A program made the position numbers and the translations under genes. A model generated the notes under the pieces. The model made no database searches. It saw nothing but the letters and a program-made list of their open reading frames with translations, and was not told the DNA's origin. 64,000 nt of DNA from the NCBI GenBank assembly GCA_951812805.1, contig CATOSZ010000003.1, positions 1,814,557 through 1,878,556 on the forward strand, written 5' to 3'. Below are positions 26,656-37,539 of this stretch, piece by piece; position 1 is the first letter of the stretch, and each line of letters starts with the position of its first letter. The DNA comes from an uncultured Alphaproteobacteria bacterium (GTDB lineage: Bacteria > Pseudomonadota > Alphaproteobacteria > GCA-2731375).

Positions 26656-28881
26656 TTATCTGGGAAAAACCGTGGCGCGAAGTGTCGAAGGCAATAGACA
26701 TACACCAGAGGCGCCGCAGGCTTGGGTTTCAACGGTGACGGTCAGGGATTTACTGCCAGCAGCAACGCCCTTGAGTGGGAAGCGCACCGTCGCTGTGCCC
26801 TTGTAGACGGTGAACGGGCCTGCCGGTGTCTCCAGGACGCGTGCTTCGGGATAGGTCTCCGGCGGCCTGCCGCCATTGGCGCTGAACGTCGTCGGGATGA
26901 GGAAATCGAAGGCGGCCGGATTGGCGTTGACATGCCATTCGGGCGCAATGTCGAGGCGGGCGACGAGCATCGGTGAGCCGTCGGACGATCCTGGTTCGAT
27001 GCGGGCGGAAAGACGAACGACCTCCGAGGTGGCGCCGCTCGGGCCGTCCCGCTCCGCCTGCAGCAAGCGCTGCCGGCGTACCTCCAGGGCCCAGAGCATG
27101 TAGGGAAGCGAGTCGGGTCGTGCCGCCAGCGTCGGGCGATAGGCCGCGAACAATTTTAGGGCCGGCTCTTCGAACCGTTTCAAGCCCAGGGCGGTGAGGG
27201 AATCGAGCGCGCGGGCCGCGAGGCTGTTGCCCGTCGGCAAATCACCGTCGTGGGTATTGCGCGGCCTGACGATCAGGCCCCCGGCGTCCCGCGCCGTCAC
27301 GTCGAAGAAGGCGCCGCTTTCGGAATCGACGAAGTCACGTACCAGAACATCGCCGAGACGCCCCGCCGCGGCCAGCCAGCGCGCATTGCCGGTCGACCGC
27401 GTGAGTTCGCCGAGCGCGAGGCTCATCGCCGCGTAGTCCTCCAGATGCCCGCCACCGCCGGCGCCGGCCACCCGGGCAAGATTTCCATCACCATCGATGC
27501 CGAAGGCGGTGAGGGCCGCCGTCGCCGCCCGCACCGCGAGGCGCAGGTCGTCGTCGCGGTGCAAGAGGCGCGCGGAGACGGCCAGCGCCTCGATCATCAA
27601 GCCGTTCCATCCGGCGATCGCCTTGTCGTCGCGGAACGGCGCGGGGCGGCGGTTCCGCGCGGCCAGGAGCTTGGCCCTCGCCGCGGCGAGCGGCGGCGAA
27701 ACGTCGCCCGCCAGCGCCAGCGCATGCGCCCCCTCGAAGGCGCCCGGACCGGCAAGGGCGAAGCGTTGTCCAAGGGCGGCTCGTTCCGCCGCGCTCAGCA
27801 GCGACTCGAGTTCCGCCGTCCGCCAGAGATAGTAGGCGCCCTCGACGCCGTCGGTCTGCGCGTCCTGCGCCGAGGCGAAGAGACCGCCATCGGTCGTCAT
27901 CTCACGTCGGACATAGTCCGAGATCCGCCCGGCAATTCGGTCATAGTCCCGCGCCGGGAACAGCGTATGCGCCCGGGCATAGACCCGAAGCAGCATGGCG
28001 TTGTCGTAGAGCATCTTCTCGAAGTGCGGGACCCGCCAGGCCCGGTCCTCAGCATAGCGGTGAAAGCCGCCGCCGAGCTGATCGTGTATCGCGCCCCGCG
28101 CCAGGGCATCCAGGGTGGTGGTCGCCATCGACCCGGCCCCGGCGCCGCCGCGCTCGTGCAAGGCCAGCAGCATCTCCAGCACGGCGGGACGGGGAAAGCG
28201 CGGTGCCTTTTCGAAGCCGCCGTACTCGGGGTCGAAATCGCGGGCGAGACGCTCGGCGGCGACTTCGATCGCCGGGCGTCCGCCCGCCACCGGACCGCTT
28301 GTGCGGGAGACCACCAGCTCGTGCTCGCGGGCGAGCAGGCCGGCGATGCGGGCCGCATGGGCACGGTAGCGCGCCTCGTCGTCGCGCCAGCCCCGGCCGA
28401 GACCGTCGAGCACCTCGCGGAACTGTTCGTTGGGAATGTAGCCCGCGGCGAGGAACGGCTTGCGGTCCGGCGTCAGGAACACCGACAGCGGCCAGCCGGT
28501 ATCCCCGCCGGTCAACAGCCGGACCGGCATGTAGATCCGGTCGAGGTCGGGCCGTTCCTCCCGGTCGACCAGGATCGGTACGAAATTCTCGTTCAAGATC
28601 CGCGCCGTCTCGGGGTCGAGGAAGACGTTCTCCTCCATCACATGGCACCAATAGCAGGTGGCATAACCGACCGAGAGGAAGATCGGCTTGTTCTCCGCCG
28701 CGGCCCGGGCAAGCGCGGCCTCACCCCAGGGGTGCCAATCGACCGGATTGTCGGCATGCTCGCGAAGATAGGGACTGACCGCATCGGCCAAGCGCTCGGC
28801 CCCGGCCGACGCCGGCGGCGCCCAGGCCGTCGTAACCGCCAACCACAAGAGCGACAGCGCGCCGAGCGTCGCGGCCTTCAC
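26656..28881 (-). CDS. Thioredoxin-fold YyaL/DUF255 protein with a DsbD-alpha-like tail
   Basis: A 741-residue secreted protein. A signal peptide ([20 protein letters not shown], cleaved near PASAGA) precedes the DUF255 thioredoxin domain with [11 protein letters not shown]. An alpha/alpha barrel like that of N-acylglucosamine epimerases covers about residues 180-590. The C-terminal 110 residues resemble the DsbD N-terminal domain, with paired cysteines in [12 protein letters not shown]. This suggests periplasmic disulfide chemistry, although many relatives lack a leader. The start overlaps the upstream FG-GAP gene stop by 4 bases, giving a two-gene operon. Confidence 0.82.
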   Translation of the reverse strand: MKAATLGALSLLWLAVTTAWAPPASAGAERLADAVSPYLREHADNPVDWHPWGEAALARAAAENKPIFLSVGYATCYWCHVMEENVFLDPETARILNENFVPILVDREERPDLDRIYMPVRLLTGGDTGWPLSVFLTPDRKPFLAAGYIPNEQFREVLDGLGRGWRDDEARYRAHAARIAGLLAREHELVVSRTSGPVAGGRPAIEVAAERLARDFDPEYGGFEKAPRFPRPAVLEMLLALHERGGAGAGSMATTTLDALARGAIHDQLGGGFHRYAEDRAWRVPHFEKMLYDNAMLLRVYARAHTLFPARDYDRIAGRISDYVRREMTTDGGLFASAQDAQTDGVEGAYYLWRTAELESLLSAAERAALGQRFALAGPGAFEGAHALALAGDVSPPLAAARAKLLAARNRRPAPFRDDKAIAGWNGLMIEALAVSARLLHRDDDLRLAVRAATAALTAFGIDGDGNLARVAGAGGGGHLEDYAAMSLALGELTRSTGNARWLAAAGRLGDVLVRDFVDSESGAFFDVTARDAGGLIVRPRNTHDGDLPTGNSLAARALDSLTALGLKRFEEPALKLFAAYRPTLAARPDSLPYMLWALEVRRQRLLQAERDGPSGATSEVVRLSARIEPGSSDGSPMLVARLDIAPEWHVNANPAAFDFLIPTTFSANGGRPPETYPEARVLETPAGPFTVYKGTATVRFPLKGVAAGSKSLTVTVETQACGASGVCLLPSTLRATVFPR

Positions 28882-31800
28882 CGGGCGACGACCCCCAGGC
28901 CCTGGACCACGACATAGCGGTTGTTCGCCTCCAAGGGTCCGAGCTCCTCCCTCTCGCCGTTGGGCCAGATCACGCTCAACCGGCCCTCGGCCACCTCGCC
29001 CAGGCCGAAGTGTTGCTCACGCGGATGGACGGAAAGATAGCCGATGGTCCCGTGCACCTCCCGCCAGACCTTCAGCCCGTCGGCCCGCAGGATGAGGCGC
29101 GCGCCGATCGCATCCCGGTTGCTGCCCTTCTCCGGATTGCCGACCAACTTCACTTTCAGCCAATTGCGTTTCCCGTCGCCCATCTCGTTGCGATAGAGCA
29201 GCGCGGGGCCGTGGTAGTTGTTGACCACGATGTCGAGATCGCCGTCGCCTTCGAGATCGAAATAGGCGGCACTGCGTGAGTTGCCGAGGTGGGCCGCACC
29301 GCTTTCCGCAGAACGGTTCTGCAGCTTACCGCTCTCGTTGACGAAGAAGACGTTGCTCTCGCGCGCGGCGACGGGGAGCGTCACTTCCGCCTTCGTGTCG
29401 TGCACGGAGGTGTAGTAGGGCGTGTCGGAATAGACGGCATACTCGTTCATGCCGTTCAGCACATAGAGGTCGTCGTCGCCATCGAGGTCGAAATCGAAGA
29501 AGTCGGCGTCCCAGGCCCAGCCGGTCGAATTCTGGCCGCGTCCCACGGCGTCGGAGAGCTGGTAGGAGTCGAGCGCACCGCCCTTGGCGACGGAGGTAAA
29601 GAGATCGTTCGCCTCCACCACCCGCATGCGCGCCATGGTCTCGGGCGTCAAATGCATGGGCGTGTCCTTGGAGGGCAGCGTGTATTTGTCGTCCTTCACC
29701 ATGGTGACGATGTTGGAGATGTAGATATCGGGATAATCGTCGCGGTTCAGGTCGGCGATGCCGACGTTCATGGTGAAGGAAGGCTTGTCGGTGCCGAGGC
29801 GGGGCGCGAGATCCTCGAACGTGCCGTCGCCGAGATTGCGATAGTAGGAATTGATGCCGAAGTCGTTGCCGACGATCAGGTCCTGCAGGCCGTCGCCGTC
29901 GAGATCGGTATGGGCCGCCGCCTGCGCCCAGCCGGTGTTCTCGACCCCGCTGTCGGCGCTGACGTCCAGGAAACGCAGGCCGCCCAGGTTGCGGAACAGT
30001 TTGTTCGCCGTGCCGTTCACGTTGCGCCGGCTGAGCGTCGGCAGCGCGCCTTCGAGATAGTTGCCGAAATAGCCGATATAGAGATCGAGCAAGCCGTCGC
30101 GGTCGTAGTCGAAGGCGACCGCCGGACCGCCGACGAGACCCTGGCCGCCGAGGCCGGCCTGCGACGTCACGTCCTCGAAACGCGCCTTGCCGAGCCCCTT
30201 GTAGAAGCGGTGGCCGTCGCCGACGTAGGTGATCAGAATGTCCTGCCGGCCATCGTTGTCGAAATCCGCAATAATCGGCTGGCGCGGCTCGCCGTGGCTG
30301 CCGTCGGGGCGGAGCAGGGCGAGGCCGGCGGCCCGCGTCACGTCCTCGAACCGTCCGTCGCCCTGGTTGAGATAGAGGGCATTGCCGAGCCCGCCGACCA
30401 GCAGCAGGTCCGCGTCGCCGTCGCCGTCGATATCTTCCGCCGCGACGCCGCCGCCGCCGAAGGCGGGCGGGATCGACAGCGTCGCCGTATCCTTGCCGGT
30501 CTTGAGGTAGCTGCGCAGCAGGCGGCTCAGCCAATCGGCGGTGCGGTGCTCGAAGGCGATGCCGGAGCCGGCGGTGACCTCGGTGAAGAAGGCCTCCCCC
30601 GGTGCCGCGACGGTCGCCTGCGCCGACGAACCGAGTGTGTCCGTGCCTTTGGCCGGGGCCGGCGTCCGGCTGTTCTCCCCGATGCGGGCCTGGATGTCTT
30701 TGAAGGCGCTGGCGATATGATCGACATGGAGATGATCGGCGCCCGCCTGCTTGGCGATCTGCCCGGCCATGCGGAGTACGAGGACGCCGAACTGGGCGAC
30801 GCCCTCGACGATCATTTCCGCGGCGAAGGGATCCGGCTCCAAGCCGACTTCGGCGCCCAACCGGTCGAGCGCGGCGCGCAGGTAGCGCCAGTGAATGCCG
30901 CTGTCGCGGAAGGCATCCACGTCATAGGATTCGAGCACGACCTTCCGCGCGCCGAGACGGGGGAAGAAGATCACGTCCTCGTATTCGTTCACCTGGAAGG
31001 GGACGAAGCTCTCGACCACGGGTTCGACATCGTCGACGCGCAGGAAGACATGCCCGGCGGCCCGGGCCCGCGCCTCCGACTGGCGCAGGACGTCGACGAC
31101 GAAGGCGACCATGGAGCTGTTGAAGGTGTCGCGGAAGTCCGTCGCCTGCGCCGGGTCCGAGGGCCAGCGGTAACGGGCGAAATAGACCTGCAGGTTCCGC
31201 AGGAACACGGGCTGTGAGATATTGTTGTAGGCGGCGTAGGACGCGATCTTCTGCTCGATGATCGAGCGGATCACCGTGAAATCAGTTTTGGCCGGCGCCT
31301 GGCCGTCGGCAGGGGTCGAAGAGGCCGCCAGCTTGGGTGGCGACGGTTCGGCGGCGGGCGCCAGATCGGCCCAGGCGGCCTTCAGGCGGGCGGCACCCAG
31401 TTCCGGCTCGTCGGCAAGCCGGGCTGCGCGATCCGCCTGCTGCAGGCTGGCGAGCGTGACGACGTTCAGGAAATATTCGAGATCGCCGATCGCCGCCGGC
31501 GCCAAGGGCAGCAGCCGCGCCCCGGCGCTCAGCAGCTGTTCCTGCTCCACCGCCAGGACCGCGCGCATGGCATAAGCGACCGAGGCGTAGTGCTCGAAGT
31601 CGCGGGCCGAGATCTCGACCGCCGTTCCACCCGGCGTGCGGTAGACGATAGCGCCGCCCGCACCGGACTGCAGCGTCGCCACCTTGCGCATCGCCGGCGC
31701 CAGGTCGTCGGTCGTGACGTTCTCCCGCTTCGCCGCGACGGCCCGCGCCGAAGCATCGCGCCAAATTCCTTCGATCAGCAGCTTCTGCAACTCGATCTTG

Positions 31801-32030
31801 GCATAGCGCGCTTCATTCGCCAGCGGGGTGCCGTAGATGAAATCTTCCAGGCGATTCGCCGTCGCCGCGCATTTCGGGTCGCGGTTGCTTTCCAGGTTCT
31901 GGATCTTGCCGATGATCGCGCCCAAGGAGGCCGGTGCGCTTCCTTGTTGGGCAGCCACCGGTCCTGCCAGGCAGGCGGCGGCAAATACACCGATGAAGCC
32001 GGCTCTGAACCGCATCGCGGAATTTTTCAT
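28878..32030 (-). CDS. Exported FG-GAP/VCBS protein with ASPIC/UnbV domain
   Basis: About 1050 residues. The start at 32030 gives a signal peptide ([20 protein letters not shown], cleaved near VAAQQG); in-frame ATGs at 32075 and 32054 would add 15 or 8 residues. An uncharacterised helical region covers about 30-470. A seven-bladed propeller built of FG-GAP repeats follows, with many D-x-D-x-D-G calcium loops ([33 protein letters not shown]). The C-terminal ASPIC/UnbV domain includes [10 protein letters not shown] and [12 protein letters not shown]. Similar bacterial proteins relate to animal CRTAC1. Probably periplasmic or surface and calcium-binding; function unknown. Confidence 0.8.
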   Translation of the reverse strand: MKNSAMRFRAGFIGVFAAACLAGPVAAQQGSAPASLGAIIGKIQNLESNRDPKCAATANRLEDFIYGTPLANEARYAKIELQKLLIEGIWRDASARAVAAKRENVTTDDLAPAMRKVATLQSGAGGAIVYRTPGGTAVEISARDFEHYASVAYAMRAVLAVEQEQLLSAGARLLPLAPAAIGDLEYFLNVVTLASLQQADRAARLADEPELGAARLKAAWADLAPAAEPSPPKLAASSTPADGQAPAKTDFTVIRSIIEQKIASYAAYNNISQPVFLRNLQVYFARYRWPSDPAQATDFRDTFNSSMVAFVVDVLRQSEARARAAGHVFLRVDDVEPVVESFVPFQVNEYEDVIFFPRLGARKVVLESYDVDAFRDSGIHWRYLRAALDRLGAEVGLEPDPFAAEMIVEGVAQFGVLVLRMAGQIAKQAGADHLHVDHIASAFKDIQARIGENSRTPAPAKGTDTLGSSAQATVAAPGEAFFTEVTAGSGIAFEHRTADWLSRLLRSYLKTGKDTATLSIPPAFGGGGVAAEDIDGDGDADLLLVGGLGNALYLNQGDGRFEDVTRAAGLALLRPDGSHGEPRQPIIADFDNDGRQDILITYVGDGHRFYKGLGKARFEDVTSQAGLGGQGLVGGPAVAFDYDRDGLLDLYIGYFGNYLEGALPTLSRRNVNGTANKLFRNLGGLRFLDVSADSGVENTGWAQAAAHTDLDGDGLQDLIVGNDFGINSYYRNLGDGTFEDLAPRLGTDKPSFTMNVGIADLNRDDYPDIYISNIVTMVKDDKYTLPSKDTPMHLTPETMARMRVVEANDLFTSVAKGGALDSYQLSDAVGRGQNSTGWAWDADFFDFDLDGDDDLYVLNGMNEYAVYSDTPYYTSVHDTKAEVTLPVAARESNVFFVNESGKLQNRSAESGAAHLGNSRSAAYFDLEGDGDLDIVVNNYHGPALLYRNEMGDGKRNWLKVKLVGNPEKGSNRDAIGARLILRADGLKVWREVHGTIGYLSVHPREQHFGLGEVAEGRLSVIWPNGEREELGPLEANNRYVVVQGLGVVAR

Positions 32031-32191
32031 CTCTCGTCTACGCCTCGCATTCATTCGCGGGCCCCCGAACCCCATGGCTGATCGTGCCGTTGATCGCGTC
32101 GCAGCGATCCTCGTTCGTCAACAGCTAATCGGTCACCGTATTCCGCGCAAGCTCGAATCCGCCCGGTGCACCGCAACATCGACCACAACTG

Positions 32192-32232
32192 AAAAAAACC
32201 GGGCGCCGACGGCAGTGCCGCGCGGCGCCCGG
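32192..32232 (-). terminator. Terminator of the cadherin-like gene
   Basis: On the minus strand, CCGGGCGCCGCGC pairs with CGGCGCCCGG across a loop, followed by seven T. It lies 36 bases past the cadherin-like gene stop and before the FG-GAP gene. Confidence 0.85.
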
Positions 32233-32268
32233 AACAAGGTGGGCGATGGTCAATCCATCGCCGTTCGA

Positions 32269-35200
32269 CTACGAGCGGCCGTTGCCGCCGTTGGTGCCAC
32301 AGAGACAGTTCTCGGTAGGCTCGCAGATGCCGTTTTCGTTGCCATCACCGTCACCCAGAACTTCCAGGTTGCCGGCCGTCTCGCAATTGAGAGGCCGGAC
32401 CGTGATGTCGACCGTGATCCCCGTCGTCGTGACATTGCAAGTCGGCGACGCGCCGGTGCCATGGCTGTAGACGATGGAATCGGCGATATCCGAAGCCGGG
32501 TTGGCGTTCGCCGTATATTCGACAGTCTGGATTTCATTGAAACCCGGGAAGAAGGGCCCCGGATCATCCAGGGTTCCCGCCGTTGGCCCAGTGGTGATGA
32601 CATAGCAGTCGAAGCCGGTGAACTGTGGTTGCAACGCGAAGGTCACCGGGGTTTCCCCCAACGTCGAGACGGTCTGGTCGAAGTTCGGCGTGGGCGGGTC
32701 CTCGATCGTGATGTTCACCGTGCCCGTCGTGCAGTTCGTCGGCTCGTCGATCCGGCAGATTTCGTAAACGAAGCTGTCGGTACCACTGGCCAGTGCGTCC
32801 GCGGTATAGAGCGTGCGCGGGGGCGTGGCGTCGGACGGTGGTGCCGGATTGATCAGCGGCTGCAAGTCGCCGAGCGTACCCTGGGTGGGCGCCACGCACG
32901 TCACCGCAAGACTGCAGTCGCCCGGCAGTGCGATCGCTTCGGTGTCCAAGAGAATCTGAACCTCGGCGCCCGCCGCCACCGAAACGGAGATGTCGGCGAC
33001 TTCCGGCGCATTGATCGGATCCTCGGGGACATCGCTGCCACCGAGACCGGCAACGTTACCCTCGTTGATGATGACCGTGGCGGTATCGGTGCGCCCCGTT
33101 CCATCGGCCACTTCGAAGACGAAACTGTCTTCGAGATGGGCGTTGAGATCGTCCGGGACATAGGTCGCCGTGGCCTGCGTATCGTTACGAGGGTTCTCGA
33201 TACACGTGTCGCCATCGCATCCCGCGGGGTTTCCAGGGAAGGCGTCAGGTGCCTGGTCGATCGTCACCATACCGTGGCTCGGCGGCGTCACCAGGGTGAA
33301 GGTGAGGTCGTCGCCATTCGGATCGGTACCTTCGAGTGCGATGACGAAATTGCCCTGCGCCGCCAAGACGTCCGTTACGGAAACGATAACCAGGCTCGTC
33401 CTATCGGAAATGCCCGAGGCGCCGCAGTCGAACTGGCACTCGACCTCGAAGGTGTCCGAACCGGAAAAATCGAGACCCGGCGTGTAGGTCACCGATGGCA
33501 CCTGCGCAATACAATCCTCACCGGTTTCGCAAATACCGTCGTCGTCGCCACCCGGGGCCGCGTTGTCCTCGATGATCGGGGGCTGGAAGTTGCTGAGCGT
33601 CCCATTGGTCGGGTTCGCGCAGATTTCTGTCGGACAACCACCCGGCGACAGGGTTCCGGCGCCGATGGCGCTGACGCCGGGTACGACCACACCGTCTGCG
33701 CGGGTAGTCAGGGTTTGGAGGGTAATCACGATCGGTGCATTCACCGGCGTATTCACACTGACGAAGGGGATGCATGCAGGATCGTTGGGCGTTGCCGAAC
33801 AGTCGACGCCGACGGAGTCGGCCGAAAAGTCGCCCGCAATGGCCGGGGTCGTCGCAAGGGTTGCGGCGAAGGCCGTCGGTGTGCTGTTCACGGCGTTGAT
33901 CGTGACCACCGCCGTGTCCGTGCCACCGTTGCCGTCGTCCACCTGGAAGGTGAACATGTCGGTGAACACGGTGCTGCGATCGGTCGGTGACGTCGGCGTA
34001 TAACTGACGATGCCATTGTCGATGTCGTCGATATTGAGCATGCCGCCGGTCGGGGTGCCGGTGATGGTGAACATCAGCGCGTCACCATCGATATCGCTGG
34101 CCTCGAGCGTGATGCTCACCGAAGGGTTGGGCACCGGTGGGTCCTCGACGATGAATTCCGCCACGGCGGTACTCTCCTGCGCCACCGGGTCGTCATTGAC
34201 CGCCGCGATGGCCGTGATGTCGACCGTGGCCGGCGCACTGGTCGCCTGCCCGTCGTTTGCCGTAACGGTGAAGCTGTCGGTGACGCCATTGACGTTCGGC
34301 AGCGGCGTGTAGGTCGCCGTCGAGCCGTTGATCACCACGGTGCCGGCGCTCGGTGCGTCGGCAACGGCGAAGGTCAGCGCATCGCCGTCGATATCGTTGC
34401 CCGAAAGGGCAATGTCCACCGCGACGTCTTCGTCGGTCGCGGCACTGGCGGCATTCGCCGTCGGCGCGTCGTTGACCGCATCGACCGTGATGGAGACGGT
34501 CGCCTCGGCACTGTCGAGGGAGCCGTCGTTAGCCGTGAACGTAAAGCTGTCCGAGCCGTTGAAGTCGGCGTTCGGCGCATACGTCAGGTTCGGCGCCGTG
34601 CCCGAGAGCGTACCGTTTGACGGGCCCGTGCCGACGGCGAAGGTGAGAGCACTGCCCTCGACATCGCTGCCGGTGAGCGTGATGGCGAGCGAATCGTCCT
34701 CGTTGACCGAAACGTTCTGGTCGTCGGCGACCGGGGCGTCGTTCACCGGGTTCACCGTGATGGAGACCGTGGCCGCGGCGCTGGAGACGGTACCGTCGTT
34801 CGCTGTGAAGGTGAAGCTGTCGGCGCCGTTGAAATCGGCGTTCGGCGTGTAGGTCAGGTTCGGTGCGGTCCCGGAGAGCGTGCCGTTCGACGGGTTCGAA
34901 GCGACGTCGAAGGTGATCGGATCACCGTTCGCATCGCTGCCGGTGAGCGTGATGCCCACCGCCGTGTCTTCGTTCGTCGAAACGCTCTGTGCGTCCGCGA
35001 CCGGGGCGATGTTCTGCAGCGCGTCGGAGATGTCGAGCGTCAGGGTGACGATCTCGTCGGCGACGACCGACTGGCCGAGCACGGCGCCCGTCAGGTCGCC
35101 GTCCTTGTTGATGCGCACCGTGCCGTTGGGTGCATAGATGTTGGCGCGAATGTCGGCGTTGCCGGCCCCGTCGTTGACCGTGCCGATTTCCGCCGCGACG

Positions 35201-35377
35201 CCCGTGCCCGCGACATAGAAGAGAATGTCGGCGGCCGTGATACCCGAACCGGAGTTCGGCTTCAGGGTCGAATCCTTGCCGATCTCCAGGGTTTCCTGCA
35301 CCCGGAATTCGACCGCGCCGTTGGCCTTCAGGCGGGTGTTCTCCAGCGCCTCGAACTTGCGGATGTTGTAGACGCCC
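32269..35377 (-). pseudogene. Cadherin-like repeat surface protein, 3' part (split by an insertion sequence)
   Basis: The long C-terminal part of an exported protein that originally had about 1207 codons. After a polymer-binding-like segment (VYNIRKFEALENTRLKANGA), it holds several cadherin-like tandem repeats of about 95 residues, each with VNDAPVADDQ, SVNEDDSLAITLTGSD, NGTLSGTAPNLTY and DSFTFTANDG. More diverged repeats with paired cysteines follow. The tail DGDGNENGICEPTENCLC is calcium- and Cys-rich. The reading frame has no stops, but its start codon and signal peptide are on the other side of the ISAs1 element (36587-37111). It could be restored by precise excision. Confidence 0.85.
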
Positions 35378-36586
35378 CAGGGCAATCGCATTTCAGAATT
35401 TGCCGAGGAGTGACAGGAGATAGTCGTTGTTCCAAGCGGCGATTTTGAACTTGGCGCGCAGCGAGTCTTTTCGTGGATCCTTTCGCATGACATTGAGCGC
35501 CATGTGGCGCAGGACGGCGAGATTGTGCGGTCCATTGTCCTTGCGGGTTCTGTCTTGGTCTTCGTTCATTTGGACATCGAGGCACCAGTGCAGGCGGTTT
35601 TCGACCCCCCAGTGCGCCCGGGCAACGGGATTGAAGCGCTCGGCGTCGAGCGGCTGGCTGAGCAGGTAGTAGGCGGTTTCGCTCGACGTCTTCTCCGCGC
35701 ACTCGCGGGTCCGGGTGACTTTGGCGACCGCCTTCAGGCCCGGCCAATGATGGCGCTCTTGCAGCCACTCGACGTGGCTGGAGACGAGAGCGGCACGGGT
35801 CTCGATGCGGCCATGATCGCCATCGACCGTGGTGTCGGTGGTGGTCGCTTCGGCTTTCGGATCGTCGAGGAAGGTTCTCACGTCGTCATGCAGCGTGCCT
35901 TGATTGCCCTTCAACGCCAGGGCGTAGTCACCCCCCTGCTCGATAATCTGGCTGGCGATGGCGCGCTGGCAATTGAGGGCGTCCACGGTCACGATCGTCC
36001 CCTCGAGGCTCAATAGTTTCAACAGCTTCGGCACGGCGGTGATCTCGTTGGACTTGGCGTCGGTGGCGACTTGCCCCAACACCAGCCGCTGATCACAGCC
36101 CCAGGCCGAGACCATATGCAGCGCCGACGTGCCGCTCGCCTTGTCGTAGGATCGCCGCACCACCTTGCCGTCGATCGCAATGACCCCTTGGCAGGTCTCG
36201 GAAAAGCGCGCCATGAAGCGCTGGAAGCAGGCGCCGAACGCCTCCGGATCCAGCAACCGGAACACCCGGCTGAAGGTGTCGTGGCTCGGCACGCCATGTT
36301 CGAGTACGAGAAATTCCCGCAGGAACGCCTCCTTTTCACGCGCGAAGATCGCCATGTCGACCGCCGTCTGACCGCCCGAGAGGACCGTGCACAGGGCGAT
36401 CGTCAAGATCTCCAGCAGATCGTGACGCCCGGCATTGCCAGTCCGCGGATCCTCGAGACCCTCAAAGCACTCCAGAAAGCCTTCCATCGCAACCTCCACC
36501 CGTGAAAAGACCGGGTAGAATCGATTCGCGCCAATACCTCAAGATCAAACACGCACGTCAAGGCAATTCCAAATGCGATTCCCCTG
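35378..36586 (-). mobile_element. ISAs1-family insertion sequence
   Basis: A 1209-base element with terminal inverted repeats CAGGGCAATCGCATTT (35378 on) and CAGGGGAATCGCATTT (reverse complement of the right end at 36586). The 10-base direct repeat GTAGACGCCC flanks it at 35368-35377 and 36587-36596, matching the 8-10 base duplication of this family. It interrupts the cadherin-like gene. One transposase gene fills most of it. The near-perfect repeats indicate a fairly recent insertion. Confidence 0.95.
35393..36499 (-). CDS. ISAs1-family transposase
   Basis: A 368-residue DDE transposase, related to the H-repeat proteins of enterobacteria. Diagnostic motifs are FEGLEDPRTGNAGRHDLLEI, AREKEAFLREFL, PSHDTFSRVFRLLDP, IAIDGKVVRRSYD (first Asp), TIVTVDALNCQ (second Asp) and HWGVENRLHWCLDVQMNED (catalytic Glu). 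The length is normal and the frame intact, so it could be active. Its direction is the same as that of the interrupted gene. Confidence 0.94.
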   Translation of the reverse strand: MEVAMEGFLECFEGLEDPRTGNAGRHDLLEILTIALCTVLSGGQTAVDMAIFAREKEAFLREFLVLEHGVPSHDTFSRVFRLLDPEAFGACFQRFMARFSETCQGVIAIDGKVVRRSYDKASGTSALHMVSAWGCDQRLVLGQVATDAKSNEITAVPKLLKLLSLEGTIVTVDALNCQRAIASQIIEQGGDYALALKGNQGTLHDDVRTFLDDPKAEATTTDTTVDGDHGRIETRAALVSSHVEWLQERHHWPGLKAVAKVTRTRECAEKTSSETAYYLLSQPLDAERFNPVARAHWGVENRLHWCLDVQMNEDQDRTRKDNGPHNLAVLRHMALNVMRKDPRKDSLRAKFKIAAWNNDYLLSLLGKF

Positions 36587-37111
36587 GTAGACGCCCGGGT
36601 TCATCTTGAGCGTGCCGTCCTTCCGTACCTTGACGACGTCGTAGTCGCCCGGCGAAATCGTCTTGCTCTTGCCTTCGCCGACGGTGAAGTTCGACGAGCC
36701 GGCGGCCGGTGCCTGCGAGACGAACTGCGGCAGCACGGCGATGGCCGGGAGACTCAACGCGGAGCAGCTGGTGCCGCTGTTCACGTCGCTCAAGGTGTTA
36801 CAGAAGGCCGCGCTGTTGATCGTCGCGTCCTTCTCGATATCGATTGAATCGGCTTTCATTGCATAGCCGGACGGGGTCGAGGCCTTCTCATCGAGGTCCA
36901 GCGTACCGCCGGCGTCGTTGACGATGATGTTGCCGCTGTTCACCGAGGAATCGATGCCCAGGCTCGCGCTGCCCGTGGCGAACAGGACGGTATCGCCGAC
37001 TTGCGCCTCGGCCGCCCCCGTCGTGAACAGTCCCAGCGTCGCCGCAAGGGCGATCGCGCCGAAGGCTTTCGGCGATATCCAGTCGTTTGGCTTCATCCGA
37101 TTGATGGGCAT
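36587..37111 (-). pseudogene. Cadherin-like repeat surface protein, 5' part
   Basis: Start and first 175 codons of the split gene. ATG at 37111 follows AAGGAGG. A hydrophobic signal segment (KAFGAIALAATLGLFTTGAA) is followed by a likely cleavage site at AEAQ. Then comes a beta-rich region (GSASLGIDSSVNSGNIIVND, TISPGDYDVVKVRKDGTL) that reads into KMNPGVY and then the ISAs1 element. Removing the element and one GTAGACGCCC copy restores KMNPGVYNIRKFEALEN in frame with the part at 32269-35367. Read into the element, this part adds a short tail ending NCLDVRV. Confidence 0.88.
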
Positions 37112-37415
37112 CCTATGACCCCTCCTTAAACACCTTGGAACTGATCCGATTCGTCGCGTCTCATCCGACCTGGTCGCGGTAAGCTCATTGCGTACACGAC
37201 CCAAACTCAGCGCGTCGCCCCTCCCGGTAGGTCGCCACGTGTGCCCTATAAAAAGGCACCTTGCGGCAATCACCCTCCAAATCAGAAACAAACTGGCAAT
37301 CAGTCATTGCTTTTCCGTTTCGAATCTGGCCCAATAGGGCATTGCGGATCTGGATAGTACAGGCATCTGTTCCGCACATCTACCAAAAAATCGTAATACC
37401 CAACAAAATTTTCTC

Positions 37416-37443
37416 TTGGTCAGCGATCAATCTGTGCTATTCT
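37416..37443 (+). promoter_or_regulatory. Possible promoter in the divergent 37.1-37.5 kb gap
   Basis: TTGGTC (37416-37421), a 16-base spacer and TATTCT (37438-37443) lie about 100 bases upstream of the plus-strand gene at 37540. The 428-base region 37112-37539 is AT-richer than its flanks and separates two divergent exported-protein genes. I see no gene in it. Confidence 0.35.
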
Positions 37444-37539
37444 GTCAGCCATAGGTCCCGTCAGTGCGGTGGGGGCTGATGCCACATTCCGGTTCCGCAA
37501 TACTTGTGGAACGTCCAGGTGTTCGGAGGAATCAAGGAC

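Noticed and set aside
27250-28917. A 555-codon open frame opposite the YyaL-like gene
   Set aside because: It mirrors a well-supported gene, has no recognisable motif and shows the Arg/Gly/Ala bias of antisense frames in GC-rich DNA.
29289-31217. A 642-codon open frame opposite the FG-GAP gene
   Set aside because: Antisense of repeated calcium loops gives long stop-free stretches. No domain or ribosome site supports it.
31837-33990. A 717-codon open frame on the plus strand across the terminator and the cadherin-like gene
   Set aside because: It crosses a clear terminator and start region of real minus-strand genes, and the composition is typical of a shadow frame.
33000-34930. Repeats in the cadherin-like gene as a CRISPR array
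   Set aside because: The repeats are protein-coding, about 285-300 bases apart, and keep the reading frame; there are no cas genes.
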